Source of the DNA: Lachnospiraceae bacterium
Lineage (GTDB): Bacteria > Bacillota > Clostridia > Lachnospirales > Lachnospiraceae
Reading direction: 5' to 3'
Length of the DNA stretch: 64,000 nucleotides
NCBI GenBank assembly: GCA_015057405.1
Contig: SVEK01000003.1
Coordinates: forward strand, 50,791-114,790
Part shown: positions 42,815 through 53,072 of the stretch, piece after piece
How the letters are laid out: every line of letters begins with the position of its first letter
How positions within the stretch are numbered: the first letter of the stretch is position 1
The notes under the pieces: model-generated
The model's input: only the letters and a program-made list of their open reading frames with translations
Told to the model about the DNA's origin: nothing
Databases searched by the model: none
Made by a program: the position numbers and the translations under genes

Positions 42815-42874
42815 AATTAACTCTTCCTTCTATTGTTGTATTGATATATTATTATGATTATTTCCGTGAAAATA

Positions 42875-43069
42875 TCAGCCGCCCCCGACGAAACTGACAA
42901 TCTCTACCACGTCACCTGAATGAATGATAAAACTCTCGTATTGAGATTTTGGAACAATCTCCTCATTGCATTCTACGGCTATACGCCCGGTCCGGTATCC
43001 GTTTTCATTAAGATAATCAGCCAGCTTAATCTCATCGGCTTCTATCAAATTACCATTTATCTTAATCAC
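42875..43069 (-). CDS. thiS: Sulfur carrier protein ThiS
   Basis: 64 aa, MIKINGNLIE..., C-terminal GG. Confidence 0.92.
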   Translation of the reverse strand: MIKINGNLIEADEIKLADYLNENGYRTGRIAVECNEEIVPKSQYESFIIHSGDVVEIVSFVGGG

Positions 43070-43121
43070 AACTACACCTCATTTCTTTAATTTTTTGCAA
43101 TACTTTATTCTCCCTGTCTTA

Positions 43122-44429
43122 CTACAGAATATCAATATATTCTCCCGCAAGTGCCTTATTCATACTTCTGACTGCGCAAAACTTGCCGCACATACTACAT
43201 GTATCAGAATGGTCATCTTCCGGACTTCTGCTATCACGTATACTCTTTGCCGTTTTTGCATCGATGGAACACGCAAACTGGGCATCCCAGTCAAGGTTAC
43301 GTCTTGCCTTCGCCATCTTGTCATCAATATCTCTTGCGCCCGGTATTCCCTTTGCGATATCCGCTGCATGAGCTGCTATCTTTGACGCAATTATTCCCTG
43401 CTTAACATCTTCCACATTAGGAAGCGCAAGATGCTCTGCCGGGGTTACATAACAAAGGAACGCTGCCCCGTTTGCTGCTGCAATTGCCCCTCCGATTGCC
43501 GCAGTAATATGGTCGTATCCCGGCGCAATATCTGTAACAAGAGGTCCCAGCACATAAAATGGAGCTCCCATACAGATTGTTTTCTGAATCTCCATATTGG
43601 CCGCAATCTGGTTCATCGGCATATGCCCCGGTCCTTCTACCATAACCTGAACGTTGTGTTCCCAAGCCCTCTTAGTGAGTTCTCCGAGTCTTACCAATTC
43701 TTCAATCTGACATACGTCAGTTGCATCAGCAAGACATCCCGGTCTGCAGGCATCCCCAAGGGATATCGTCACATCATACTGTTCACATATATCAAGTATT
43801 TCATCGTAGTATTCATAAAACGGGTTCTCCTCCCCCGTCATACTCATCCATGCAAAAACAAGACTGCCGCCGCGACTTACAATATTCATTTCTCTCTTAT
43901 GTTTACGAATCTGCTCAATTGTTTTTCTTGTTATTCCACAGTGAAGTGTTACAAAGTCAACTCCATCCTCAGCGTGAAGACGAACCACATCAATAAAATC
44001 CTTAGCAGTCAATGTGCTCAAATCTCTCTGGTAATGAATAACACTGTCGTATACCGGAACAGTCCCTATCATCACAGGACATTCCCTTACAAGTTTTTGT
44101 CTAAACGGCTGGGTATCTCCATGACTGGAAAGATCCATAATAGCTTCAGCACCCATATCAACAGCACTCATAACCTTCTGCATCTCGATATCATAATCTT
44201 TGCAGTCTCTTGACACCCCGAGATTAACATTAATCTTTGTTCGAAGCATACTTCCGACACCTTCAGGATCGAGACACCGGTGATTCTTATTGGCACATAT
44301 TACAACCTTACCTTCTGCCAAAAGCCCTCTGAGTTTTTCCGTGTCCACATTTTCTTTTTGGGCAACACGCTCCATCAAGGGAGTAATAATTCCTTTTCTC
44401 GCCGCATCCATCTGAGTTGTATATTCCAT
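43122..44429 (-). CDS. thiC: Phosphomethylpyrimidine synthase ThiC
   Basis: [41 protein letters not shown]-terminal CSMCGKFC. Confidence 0.96.
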   Translation of the reverse strand: MEYTTQMDAARKGIITPLMERVAQKENVDTEKLRGLLAEGKVVICANKNHRCLDPEGVGSMLRTKINVNLGVSRDCKDYDIEMQKVMSAVDMGAEAIMDLSSHGDTQPFRQKLVRECPVMIGTVPVYDSVIHYQRDLSTLTAKDFIDVVRLHAEDGVDFVTLHCGITRKTIEQIRKHKREMNIVSRGGSLVFAWMSMTGEENPFYEYYDEILDICEQYDVTISLGDACRPGCLADATDVCQIEELVRLGELTKRAWEHNVQVMVEGPGHMPMNQIAANMEIQKTICMGAPFYVLGPLVTDIAPGYDHITAAIGGAIAAANGAAFLCYVTPAEHLALPNVEDVKQGIIASKIAAHAADIAKGIPGARDIDDKMAKARRNLDWDAQFACSIDAKTAKSIRDSRSPEDDHSDTCSMCGKFCAVRSMNKALAGEYIDIL

Positions 44430-44561
44430 AGTTTTTCACAATGTCAAAGCAGGTATACCATTCCGGCATACCTGCTACAAAATACTCACTCATTCGATAC
44501 TCATGCATTATCCACACATGACAGTATACATTTTGCCTATATACGACAATTAAGTGCATAA

Positions 44562-44652
44562 TATTTCCCTACGTTGGCATTATCCAAATCAGGTAATAGG
44601 TAAAGACGGAATAGTCTATTCTCAGCCTGCTCCTGCAAGCTCCCTTCTTGTA
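44562..44652 (-). ncRNA. TPP riboswitch (THI element)
   Basis: Minus strand GGGAGCTTGCAGGAGCAGGCTGAGA...ACCTGATTTGGATAATGCCAACGTAGGGAA, upstream of thiC. Confidence 0.95.
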
Positions 44653-44668
44653 TTATTATTGTAACGTC

Positions 44669-44697
44669 ATGGTAGCATAGGGATAAAAAAATGTCAA
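44669..44697 (-). promoter_or_regulatory. Sigma-A-type promoter of the thi operon
   Basis: Minus strand TTGACA-N17-TACCAT just upstream of the riboswitch. Confidence 0.7.
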
Positions 44698-44766
44698 TAA
44701 CAGCCCCCCCGCAAAGATAGTTTTTATGAACCCCCACAAAGATAGTTTTAAAAGTACTCAAATTAT

Positions 44767-45648
44767 CTAAGATAATTGCTTTACAAAGCTCTCTCTCTGA
44801 GGCTGTGGAATTTCAAGCAAATCCATTGCCTGCTCTGCCGTATACGATAGTTTAGACATTATATTTCTTAGTGCTGCCACATTTCCATAATGTATGCCTT
44901 CTTGCCTGCCTTCACTATACTTCAACTCTATCTCTTCCTCAATTTCATCTTTCATTAATCTTCGTAACGCTTCACACATTTCATCCCGCCTCCTTAGTTC
45001 ATCGTACAATTCAAAATTCGCACCTACACTTGCCTGTAATATAGCATCTATATTCTCTCTATCACCAGACGATTTCATACTCTCTGTTTCTTCAAGGAAT
45101 CTTTTCACATCTTCCTCTTTTACATTATCAGACAGGATTCTAAAACAGCTATGCTTTTCTTTATCCAGTCTTTTAATAACTATCACTTGTACAGGTACCG
45201 GCACATTGCCTTCTATATAATATATCCCCGGATATTTCTCCTTTATCTTATAACCGGTTCTTCTTAACTCCTTAAACAATTTTCTTGGATAAGTACTGCT
45301 AAATATAGACATCGTAGTCTCTTCAATCTGAATATCATTAACAGATTTCCCATAACACTTATATAAACTGACATATCCGAATGTCTTATAGAAATCATCA
45401 ATTGTCAAACTATCACCGGGACCTTTGTATTCAATTATATTGTACTTCCTCATTATATGACCAATTTCATTCTCAATCTTAACTGTTCTCCATCTTTTAT
45501 TGATTATTACCAGATCAATTCGTATTGGCTGCTTGCTAAGATTATATTCAGATATCAATTCCAATTCCTGCATATCTCCAATTAACTCTACTTCTGTGGA
45601 TGCATAAAATGCAGGGTGCCACAGAATCCTATATGGCGATTTCCCCAA
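44767..45648 (-). CDS. Rpn/PD-(D/E)XK nuclease-like family protein
   Basis: RIDLVIINKRWRTVKIENEIG; C-terminal EGRQEGIHYGNVAALRNIMSKLSYTAEQAMDLLEI, typical of Rpn-like proteins. Confidence 0.5.
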   Translation of the reverse strand: MGKSPYRILWHPAFYASTEVELIGDMQELELISEYNLSKQPIRIDLVIINKRWRTVKIENEIGHIMRKYNIIEYKGPGDSLTIDDFYKTFGYVSLYKCYGKSVNDIQIEETTMSIFSSTYPRKLFKELRRTGYKIKEKYPGIYYIEGNVPVPVQVIVIKRLDKEKHSCFRILSDNVKEEDVKRFLEETESMKSSGDRENIDAILQASVGANFELYDELRRRDEMCEALRRLMKDEIEEEIELKYSEGRQEGIHYGNVAALRNIMSKLSYTAEQAMDLLEIPQPQRESFVKQLS

Positions 45649-46275
45649 TATACACCTTGCCTTCCCATTACTTCATAAGACATCAGCATTGCAGTTGTAA
45701 TACCGATAATAATGATTAACTTATAGATTACCTTTGAAAATAATAGATTCAGATTACTACGGTTGTTTCAAACCATATATTTTTCTTGCAATACATATTG
45801 TACACTATTCTTTAGAAAAAAATCTATTGTCATAATACACAAACTTTTGTACTACATTTTGTATAAATTGTATAACATTTATATGATAACCGGATTCAAA
45901 ATTACCGAAAAATTTCGTACTTTGGCATATATCAACAAAAATCTGATTCTGCCCCCTTTTAACTTCCGGAAACTCCCCTAATCAGACACGAATTTCTCTA
46001 TTTTCACTTCGCACTCATATCAGCCCCAAACTTTCGCCAAATCAAAGCCTCAAATCTTCATATAATTTCATATAGATCCTCGTACCAAAAAAAAATCACC
46101 AACACTTATTAACCATGAACAAAAAAAATGCCATCACAGAACCAATCCAATCTCACTTGAATCAGTCCATGATGACACTTGTAACTGTTACATTATTTAA
46201 TTAAGAAACGCTTATTCATCACTAATACCAGTACATACTAAAACATAATACATACTCAATCTATATCAACTACCT

Positions 46276-48335
46276 TTACTTCACCTTAAAACTCTTCTTC
46301 AAAGTCTTATAGCCTTTCTTACTCACCTTAATCTGCACCTTAGTATTCTTCTTAAGTTTTGCGGTTTTAAATGTAAACTTCTTACCTTTTACGGTTGCTT
46401 TCTTCCATGCCTTACTGCCAACCTTAATCTTAACAGTTGCCTTTGATACTGATACCTTACCTGTTATCTTGGTTGTGTTCTTCTTGATTTTAACTGATGA
46501 AAGTTTGAAAGTTTTGACTTCATCAGTCTTGGAAACATTCTCATCAGCTTTTGACACCTCAGTAGGTGCCACAGTCTGAACAGGTGCAGGTGCAATTGTC
46601 GGCGTCACTACAGATGCAGGTGCTTGTGTTACTACCGGTGCCTGAGTTGGTTCTGATGTAGGCTCTATTCCATCTGCCGGTTTCTCAGTTTCTTCCGGAT
46701 CAGTTGTAGGTGTTGGACTTTCTGTACCCTGCTCACCATAACTTGTCATAACAGACGTCACTGTACCTGCATTTTCCCATAAAGAAGATGATAAATTTAT
46801 ATTAATAACCGGACGAACACCATTATAATCATAATAATTGACAGCCATACCATCGTAACTGCCCGAACCGTAGCAATTCACATAACACACAGCATCTAAA
46901 TTTCTACCAGGCGAACGCAGCCACCAAAAGCCATTTCCAAAATAAGCAGAACTTATATTTGCATACGCTCCATTTACTTTTGCATATTCTGTATTCTTTA
47001 CTTCTCTTGTTTTACTTTCATAATCAAATGTATTTTCTAATCCATATGCAGCATTACTTGCTTCTTCTATGGATAACAAATATACCTTATCCTCTGTATT
47101 ATTACCTCCATCTGTTTCATACGAATGGTTATCATTATTGATCACCGTTGTAGTATTAATTGCTGCTTGTTCTTCTTCCGTAAACGCTTTGTTCATAAAG
47201 TTATCTGTAGAATAATCAATTCCATCACCATTAGAGCTCGCACCATATCCATTAAGCCAACTTCTAAGTGTACTCATTTCCCATGTTATCAATTCTTTAG
47301 TTTCGTTGTACTTCCTACAATCAAGATTCTTATCTGCTATAAAAAATGCATCATCTCCGTCTACTGACAATACTCTCCACTTAATCGGTTCCTTCGTCCA
47401 TCCCTTTAATGTCTGATTATAACTTCCAAAGTATATACAATCCCACGTTGTTACTCCGTTCTCTACTATAGGATTATCAATAGTATTATCCCTCGAAACG
47501 CCATCATTACCTTCCGAATCCGTCACCCCTGCTTCAGTCCATATAGATGCAGATGACAGATTAATACACAACGCAGGACGAACACCATCACTAGGATCGA
47601 CGACACTATGATCATCGTTGAAGCCCATGCCATTGGTGCCCACATAACTTACAGCGTTTAAAGCGCTACCGGGAGAGCGAAGCATCCAGAAACCTGAACC
47701 ATAATAAGTATATGCACCTTTTACCTCCGTATATTCTGTATTCGCTACTTCTCTTGTGTTGCTGTCACTTCCAAACGTACTCTCGAATCCATACTCTGTA
47801 TTACTTACTTCTTCTATGGATAACAGATATACTTTATCCTCTGTATCATTACCTCCATCTGTTCCAAACTCAGGATTGTCATTATTAATTACTGTTGTAG
47901 TATTAATTGCTGCCTGTTCTTCTTCCGTGAAAGCCTCGTCTATAAAACTATCTGTTGAATAATCAATTCCTTCAATATTAGAATCTGCTCCGTATCCGTT
48001 AAGCCAGCTTCGAAGCGTACATGTTTCCCATGTTACATCCTTTTCTGTTTCATTGTACTTCTTACAGTCAAGATTCTTATCCGCCACTATAAGTGCATTA
48101 TTATTCTCATCTACAGACAATACTCTCCACTTAATTGGCTCTTTAACCCATGTTGCTGTCTGATTATAACTTCCAAAGTAAGCACAATCCCATGTTACAT
48201 TTCCTTCGCTGTCTACTCTTGGATTACTAAGTCCATAATCAGCTGCTTTTACATTGTTAGCACTGAATCCTGTCATAGTCCCTGTTACTGCTAACGCAAG
48301 ACTCAGAATTAGTGCTATCAGTTTCTTCTTTTCAT
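46276..48335 (-). CDS. Secreted protein with two DUF6273-like domains and basic C-terminal Ig-like module; signal peptide apparently out of frame
   Basis: Two copies of W(D/N)C.YFGSYNQT...W.KEPIKWRVLSVD...NLDC(K/R)KYNET...STLRSWLNGYGA...GFW.LRSPG. Track ORF starts at an internal Met (48276); RBS GGAGG and ATG at 48335 lie 1 nt out of frame. Confidence 0.8.
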
Positions 48336-48390
48336 TTTTTTAATTCCTCCCCTAGTGTGAAATTATTTAACATATATTTTTATATAACAA

Positions 48391-48437
48391 AAGACATATA
48401 GCACCTCACTCCATATAAGTGAGACACTATATGTCTT
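48391..48437. other. Nested perfect hairpin in the intergenic/leader region
   Basis: AAGACATATAG-cac-CTCACT-ccatata-AGTGAG-aca-CTATATGTCTT. Confidence 0.75.
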
Positions 48438-48761
48438 ATATTATCCTCTATATTAACGCACTCAAAAAACAGACAATCAACTAGCTTGTCTTGTCTTGAT
48501 TTGTTAAGATTTTACTTCTGCTCATAACAATTGTAAACCTCTTTAGTGTTTTTTCTTATTAACTCATTATTAATTTTACTATATAATCATCTATTGTCAA
48601 TAATTATCTTACTACTACACCTCCCTGCAAACAATTCTCTTTCTAATTATCTTAACGTGTGTTATACTTTTCGGCAGATTAAACCGGGGTATACCATTAC
48701 GTACTTTAATGATATACTATGTGGAAATAATAATGTTTAGACTCACAGGAGACATAACAGT

Positions 48762-49136
48762 ATGAACTATAAAGATTTATGTCTGTACGCAATTACAGAC
48801 CGTACATTTCTTAAGGGGAAAGCACTTGAAGATGCAGTAAGAGAAGCTATCGAGGGAGGCGCAACCATAATTCAGCTTAGAGAAAAGCAACTTAAAGGTC
48901 TGGAGCTTAAGGAACTGGCTTTAAGTATAAAATCAGTATGTAACGAATATAATGTTCCATTCATTATCAATGATGACGTTATGCTTGCCAAAGAAATCGA
49001 TGCCGACGGAGTTCATGTAGGTATTAGCGATATGAGCGTTAAGGAAGCAAGAAACATACTTGGGCAGGACAAAATTGTGGCTGCCACCATACACACCATA
49101 CACAATACTAAACAGATTATTTTTTTCATTTCATAA
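48762..49136 (+). pseudogene. Truncated thiamine-phosphate synthase (thiE) fused to foreign 3' sequence
   Basis: MNYKDLCLYAITDRTFLKGKALEDAVREAIEGGATIIQLREKQLKGLE...IINDDVMLAKEIDADGVHVGISDMSVKEARNILGQDKIV, then AATIHTIHNTKQIIFFIS* encoded by the repeat beginning at 49076. Confidence 0.88.
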
Positions 49137-49213
49137 CTCCTCCTGTTAAATATAATATTTTTGATATTTTATATTCCAACTCAGTTTTCGCTTTGAAAGT
49201 CGAATTGGCTGAG
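49076..49213. repeat. Left copy of a 138-bp direct repeat (relic of a module lipoprotein 5' end)
   Basis: Gap-free match to 63715-63852 with about 6 mismatches by hand count; minus strand encodes MKKIICLVLCMVCMVAAT. Confidence 0.9.
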
Positions 49214-49365
49214 CGTAGTAACATTTTTCGAGTTCTCTCCCTCATTCCTAACACCAAATTTCACAAGTAACCTTTGTTAATACACTTTAGCACATAAAAT
49301 GAACGCTATTAAAGTCACAATTATTTAAAAGAACATTAGCGAATATCTTCTGCTATTGTTAATCT

Positions 49366-49995
49366 TCAGGATACTACTATCCTCCCTCCATCAATTTCAT
49401 ATATTCTGTCACATACATAGTCTATGTCCTGCTGATTGTGGGAGCAAAGGATTATGGTTTTACCTTTCTTTTTTTCTGCAACAAGAATTTCTCTCATTTT
49501 CATGACCATTTCTTTGTCAAGTCCGTTAAAGGGTTCGTCCAGTATAAGCATGGATGGGTTTTCCATAAGAGCCTGGGCAAGTCCCAGTCTCTGTCGCATA
49601 CCAAGGGAATATTTTTTGACGCTTTTTTTGTCGTCAGGGTTAAGGCCAACAAGTTCCATATATTCCCGTATTGTATCTTTACTTATGTTTTTTCTGATGT
49701 CTGCAAGAACTTTTAAATTCTCATATCCGTTCATGTATGGAATAAATCCCGGTGTTTCTATTATGAATCCTGTTTCAGGTGAGAATTCCGCATCTTTACC
49801 AATTGCTTTTCCATTCACTTTTATTTCACCGGAAAACATGGTATTAAATCCGCAGATACATTTCATAAGCATGGTTTTTCCCGAACCGTTACCTCCCACA
49901 AGCCCTATTGCTTCACCATCATTCACTTTTATGGAAATGTTATTAAGTACGTTATATTTTTTAATTGTTAAAGACACATTATTTACTTCTATCAT
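49366..49995 (-). CDS. ABC transporter ATP-binding protein
   Basis: GGNGSGKTMLMK; YSLGMRQRLGLAQALM; LILDEPFNGLD. Confidence 0.92.
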   Translation of the reverse strand: MIEVNNVSLTIKKYNVLNNISIKVNDGEAIGLVGGNGSGKTMLMKCICGFNTMFSGEIKVNGKAIGKDAEFSPETGFIIETPGFIPYMNGYENLKVLADIRKNISKDTIREYMELVGLNPDDKKSVKKYSLGMRQRLGLAQALMENPSMLILDEPFNGLDKEMVMKMREILVAEKKKGKTIILCSHNQQDIDYVCDRIYEIDGGRIVVS

Positions 49996-50831
49996 GGCAA
50001 AATGTTACCTCCAATCATATCTAAACTTACTTTTCCTGCTTTTTTGTATATAATTATCAGATAAACCACACATGCAAGAGATAACAGCATGATGGAGGCG
50101 TATGGTGAAAATACATACTCTCTGAAATAAGTCTGGTAATGCATTAAAAGCATTCCGTGACATACAGGGAAAAACCACATGGCACTACTTTCCGTAACCA
50201 TTATTCCACACCCTGCTATTATGTGAGCGCACTGTATAAAGAAAAATAACAGTTTCTTTGAATACAGACATCCGGCTAAAAATAACAGACCACAAAACAG
50301 CAAAAGCAGAAACAACAGTAAATATGACAAAAAGAATGCTTTATACGGTGTCATCTGATAGTAAAGATTAACCGGAATCAGTTGTTTTTTATCATAGTCT
50401 GTTATAACAAGACTCCATCCGTTTACCATATAAGCTCTGGTAATTCCCCTTAAAGTTGTGGCAACCGCAATAATGGCTGCGTATGTAAATCCACTAATAA
50501 ACTGAAATAATATTTCTCCCAACACCCAGTTTTTTCTTCCTGCACGGAATATGCAAAAAGGAATGTTATCATTTATCCGTGGGAATGGAGAGATTAGCAC
50601 AATATAAGATATTAATATCAGTAGCAGTCCAAGACTTGAATTAACTGTCGCTATAGGTATTTCAAATAAATTAACAGGCTGGTTCATGTAATCTGATGCA
50701 GTAATTATCGGCATAATAATCATTTTCTCTATAATCAGATAAACTACAGCCAGAATAATTATTTTGGGATTAAGTATAAAATTAATATATTCATTTTTGG
50801 CAACACGCCATATACATTTCAAATTAATCAT
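49992..50831 (-). CDS. ABC transporter permease-like membrane protein
   Basis: Multi-TM; overlaps ATPase start. Confidence 0.65.
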   Translation of the reverse strand: MINLKCIWRVAKNEYINFILNPKIIILAVVYLIIEKMIIMPIITASDYMNQPVNLFEIPIATVNSSLGLLLILISYIVLISPFPRINDNIPFCIFRAGRKNWVLGEILFQFISGFTYAAIIAVATTLRGITRAYMVNGWSLVITDYDKKQLIPVNLYYQMTPYKAFFLSYLLLFLLLLFCGLLFLAGCLYSKKLLFFFIQCAHIIAGCGIMVTESSAMWFFPVCHGMLLMHYQTYFREYVFSPYASIMLLSLACVVYLIIIYKKAGKVSLDMIGGNILP

Positions 50832-51529
50832 ATTCTTTTACTCCTGTATTTCCACATAAGCACGCTCAGAACTGATAAAACTCCTATCATTACAACCGGA
50901 AATAATATAATGTCATTTATAAACATTTCTGATGTAAAATAAGCCAGCATAAACACAAGGCTAAGGTCGAATAAAATATCTCTGTGTAAAATTGCCGTTA
51001 CTATCCCGAACAGTGACATCATTCCCCCAAATAACATCAGCTTCAGGCTTTTTGTAGCAAAAGCTGTTAACAGCTCTCCCATACCCTCCGGTGTATAAAG
51101 ACCTTCATCGGGAAGAAGAAACAGCAATGCAATCTGAAAAATCAAAAGGGATATTATCGTTATACTTATTCCGCTTACAACTGAAAATGAAATCTTTGAT
51201 AATATATATTTTTTAGTACCTTTTCTTTGTTGTATTCCCATATACATTTTAGAATTAATTTCATCCAGAAATAAAGATATTGTAGGGATACAGATTGATA
51301 CTGACATTATTATGTACATCCAGTAGGTGTCTACACGATTCATAACCTGAGGTATCGTTATCCCGTATTCTGTCATAGCCTCTTTGGAATAAAGCATTAC
51401 TGATTCGAATACAGAATATATAACATTATCCCCTGCTACACAGCCTGTAAGCATACACATAACTTCCATTACAATTACGGCAGCAATGTAATACACCATT
51501 CTTTTTCTAATCACCATATATTTTCTCAA
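50828..51529 (-). CDS. ABC transporter permease-like membrane protein
   Basis: Multi-TM; overlaps neighbouring gene. Confidence 0.65.
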   Translation of the reverse strand: MRKYMVIRKRMVYYIAAVIVMEVMCMLTGCVAGDNVIYSVFESVMLYSKEAMTEYGITIPQVMNRVDTYWMYIIMSVSICIPTISLFLDEINSKMYMGIQQRKGTKKYILSKISFSVVSGISITIISLLIFQIALLFLLPDEGLYTPEGMGELLTAFATKSLKLMLFGGMMSLFGIVTAILHRDILFDLSLVFMLAYFTSEMFINDIILFPVVMIGVLSVLSVLMWKYRSKRI

Positions 51530-51541
51530 TGCTCCTCTATC

Positions 51542-52699
51542 TTATAAACCTAAATTCGTATTAAAATCACCGGTTATCATATCTATCGTACAATACTTGT
51601 CATATAGCTCAAAGGGTGACACAGGCATACATATACTGTCCACCGACGATTCTTCTTTTTTACAAAGGAAAACATATACCGGTCTTGCTTCAAAAACCTG
51701 TCCCGGTCCATATAAGCTCTCATAGTTGTTACCTTTTAAGGTTATTTCATACATTGGTGCCACAAGTTCAAACTCCATTGTTCCAAATCCTGAAAGCTTG
51801 GTTGCAACTTTTTCCACTGCATTACTAAAACTGATAATTTTATCCTGTGATGTTGCTTTTATCACATTAAGTGTCTGATTGTTTATAATAAAACTTCCCA
51901 ATTGTTTACTGTCATTATATTGAGCACTGGTTCCGTAGGACATACTTTTAAAGGTTGTTGTCAGATTCTCATCATAGGATTTAAAATAATGATTATTAAA
52001 TTCAATTCCCTTATAACAAAATTCACCACACAAAGATGCCACAGAAGTTTTCCCTTTATCATTCTCAACTTCCACAACAAAAGCATCTCTTATTTCATAA
52101 TCCAATGTGCTGTTATCAAAATTAGCCTTATACCACTCTTTTGCTTCATCACATAATACACTAAGTTTCTTATCCCCGTCCTGAAACTTTATTACCGTGC
52201 TATCAAAGTCGTCTTTACCACGACGATACTTATCCACAAGTACACAGTCCGCTATTTCCAATGAGCTGTCAAAATAAGACACAAATCCACATTCATCAAT
52301 ATTTATCATTTTATCCCCATCTGTGTAACAATGATTAGTTCCCCCCGGCGTAGCAGAGGTTTCATAACTGTCTGTCTTAATACCAAACAACTCCCTATGC
52401 TCTTTTTCATATTTATTAATGTAATCCGACTCCACCTGTACCTCAAGGGTACAAACATCTTCAATACCTGAAAAATCCACACTCTGTGGCAAAATAATAT
52501 TGTCGTATTTTTCTGCTATCTTTTCCATGTCAGTCTGATTCAATTCCTTTACGGTACAATAATCTGAATCAGGATCTTCTATCTGTTTATTATCATTGTA
52601 CTTATTCATATTGTCATACACACCCTGTGGTGCTTCTTTACAACCCGCGAGGGTCATAATGCCCACCATGGACAACAATAATAATGCTGTTTTTTTCAT
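51542..52699 (-). CDS. Lipoprotein of the ABC module, unknown
   Basis: Lipobox GIMTLAGC. Confidence 0.7.
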   Translation of the reverse strand: MKKTALLLLSMVGIMTLAGCKEAPQGVYDNMNKYNDNKQIEDPDSDYCTVKELNQTDMEKIAEKYDNIILPQSVDFSGIEDVCTLEVQVESDYINKYEKEHRELFGIKTDSYETSATPGGTNHCYTDGDKMINIDECGFVSYFDSSLEIADCVLVDKYRRGKDDFDSTVIKFQDGDKKLSVLCDEAKEWYKANFDNSTLDYEIRDAFVVEVENDKGKTSVASLCGEFCYKGIEFNNHYFKSYDENLTTTFKSMSYGTSAQYNDSKQLGSFIINNQTLNVIKATSQDKIISFSNAVEKVATKLSGFGTMEFELVAPMYEITLKGNNYESLYGPGQVFEARPVYVFLCKKEESSVDSICMPVSPFELYDKYCTIDMITGDFNTNLGL

Positions 52700-52726
52700 G
52701 ATAATCTCCCTTACCTAATTACATTT

Positions 52727-53020
52727 TCATATATAATATTGATAACCTTTAACTAAGCCATCTTCATAAAATTGCCCCGTGGATGAAAATGTATGTTCTC
52801 TCGCACAATTATTTTCTAATCTAACTCCTACCTTTGCACCACTAGTTATATAGTCTACATAAAAACACGCTTTAGTACTATTAGCTTTGAATCTTTTTGA
52901 TTCTCTCATAGCCCATTCAGAGGGTTTACTTCTTTGCGGTGATATAATAATGCCATTGAAGCAACAACCGGTAATACCAAGAGTACAAGAACAGTTTAAA
53001 ATCATCCCGAGAAGTATCAT
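52727..53020 (-). CDS. Small Cys-containing secreted-like protein
   Basis: 97-aa ORF, hydrophobic N-terminus, in line with module genes; start and integrity uncertain. Confidence 0.4.
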   Translation of the reverse strand: MILLGMILNCSCTLGITGCCFNGIIISPQRSKPSEWAMRESKRFKANSTKACFYVDYITSGAKVGVRLENNCAREHTFSSTGQFYEDGLVKGYQYYI

Positions 53021-53072
53021 GCGACAAGCACAATTTCTGCCTTGCCTCTAATCAAGATTGTGAACTTGTTTC

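Noticed and set aside
43431-44213. 260-aa plus-strand ORF
   Set aside because: Antisense to thiC, which has clear family motifs.
44308-44559. 83-aa minus-strand ORF starting right after the TPP riboswitch
   Set aside because: Out of frame with and overlapping thiC; low-plausibility composition. The region is more likely untranslated leader.
49436-50053. 205-aa plus-strand ORF
   Set aside because: Antisense to a canonical ABC ATPase.
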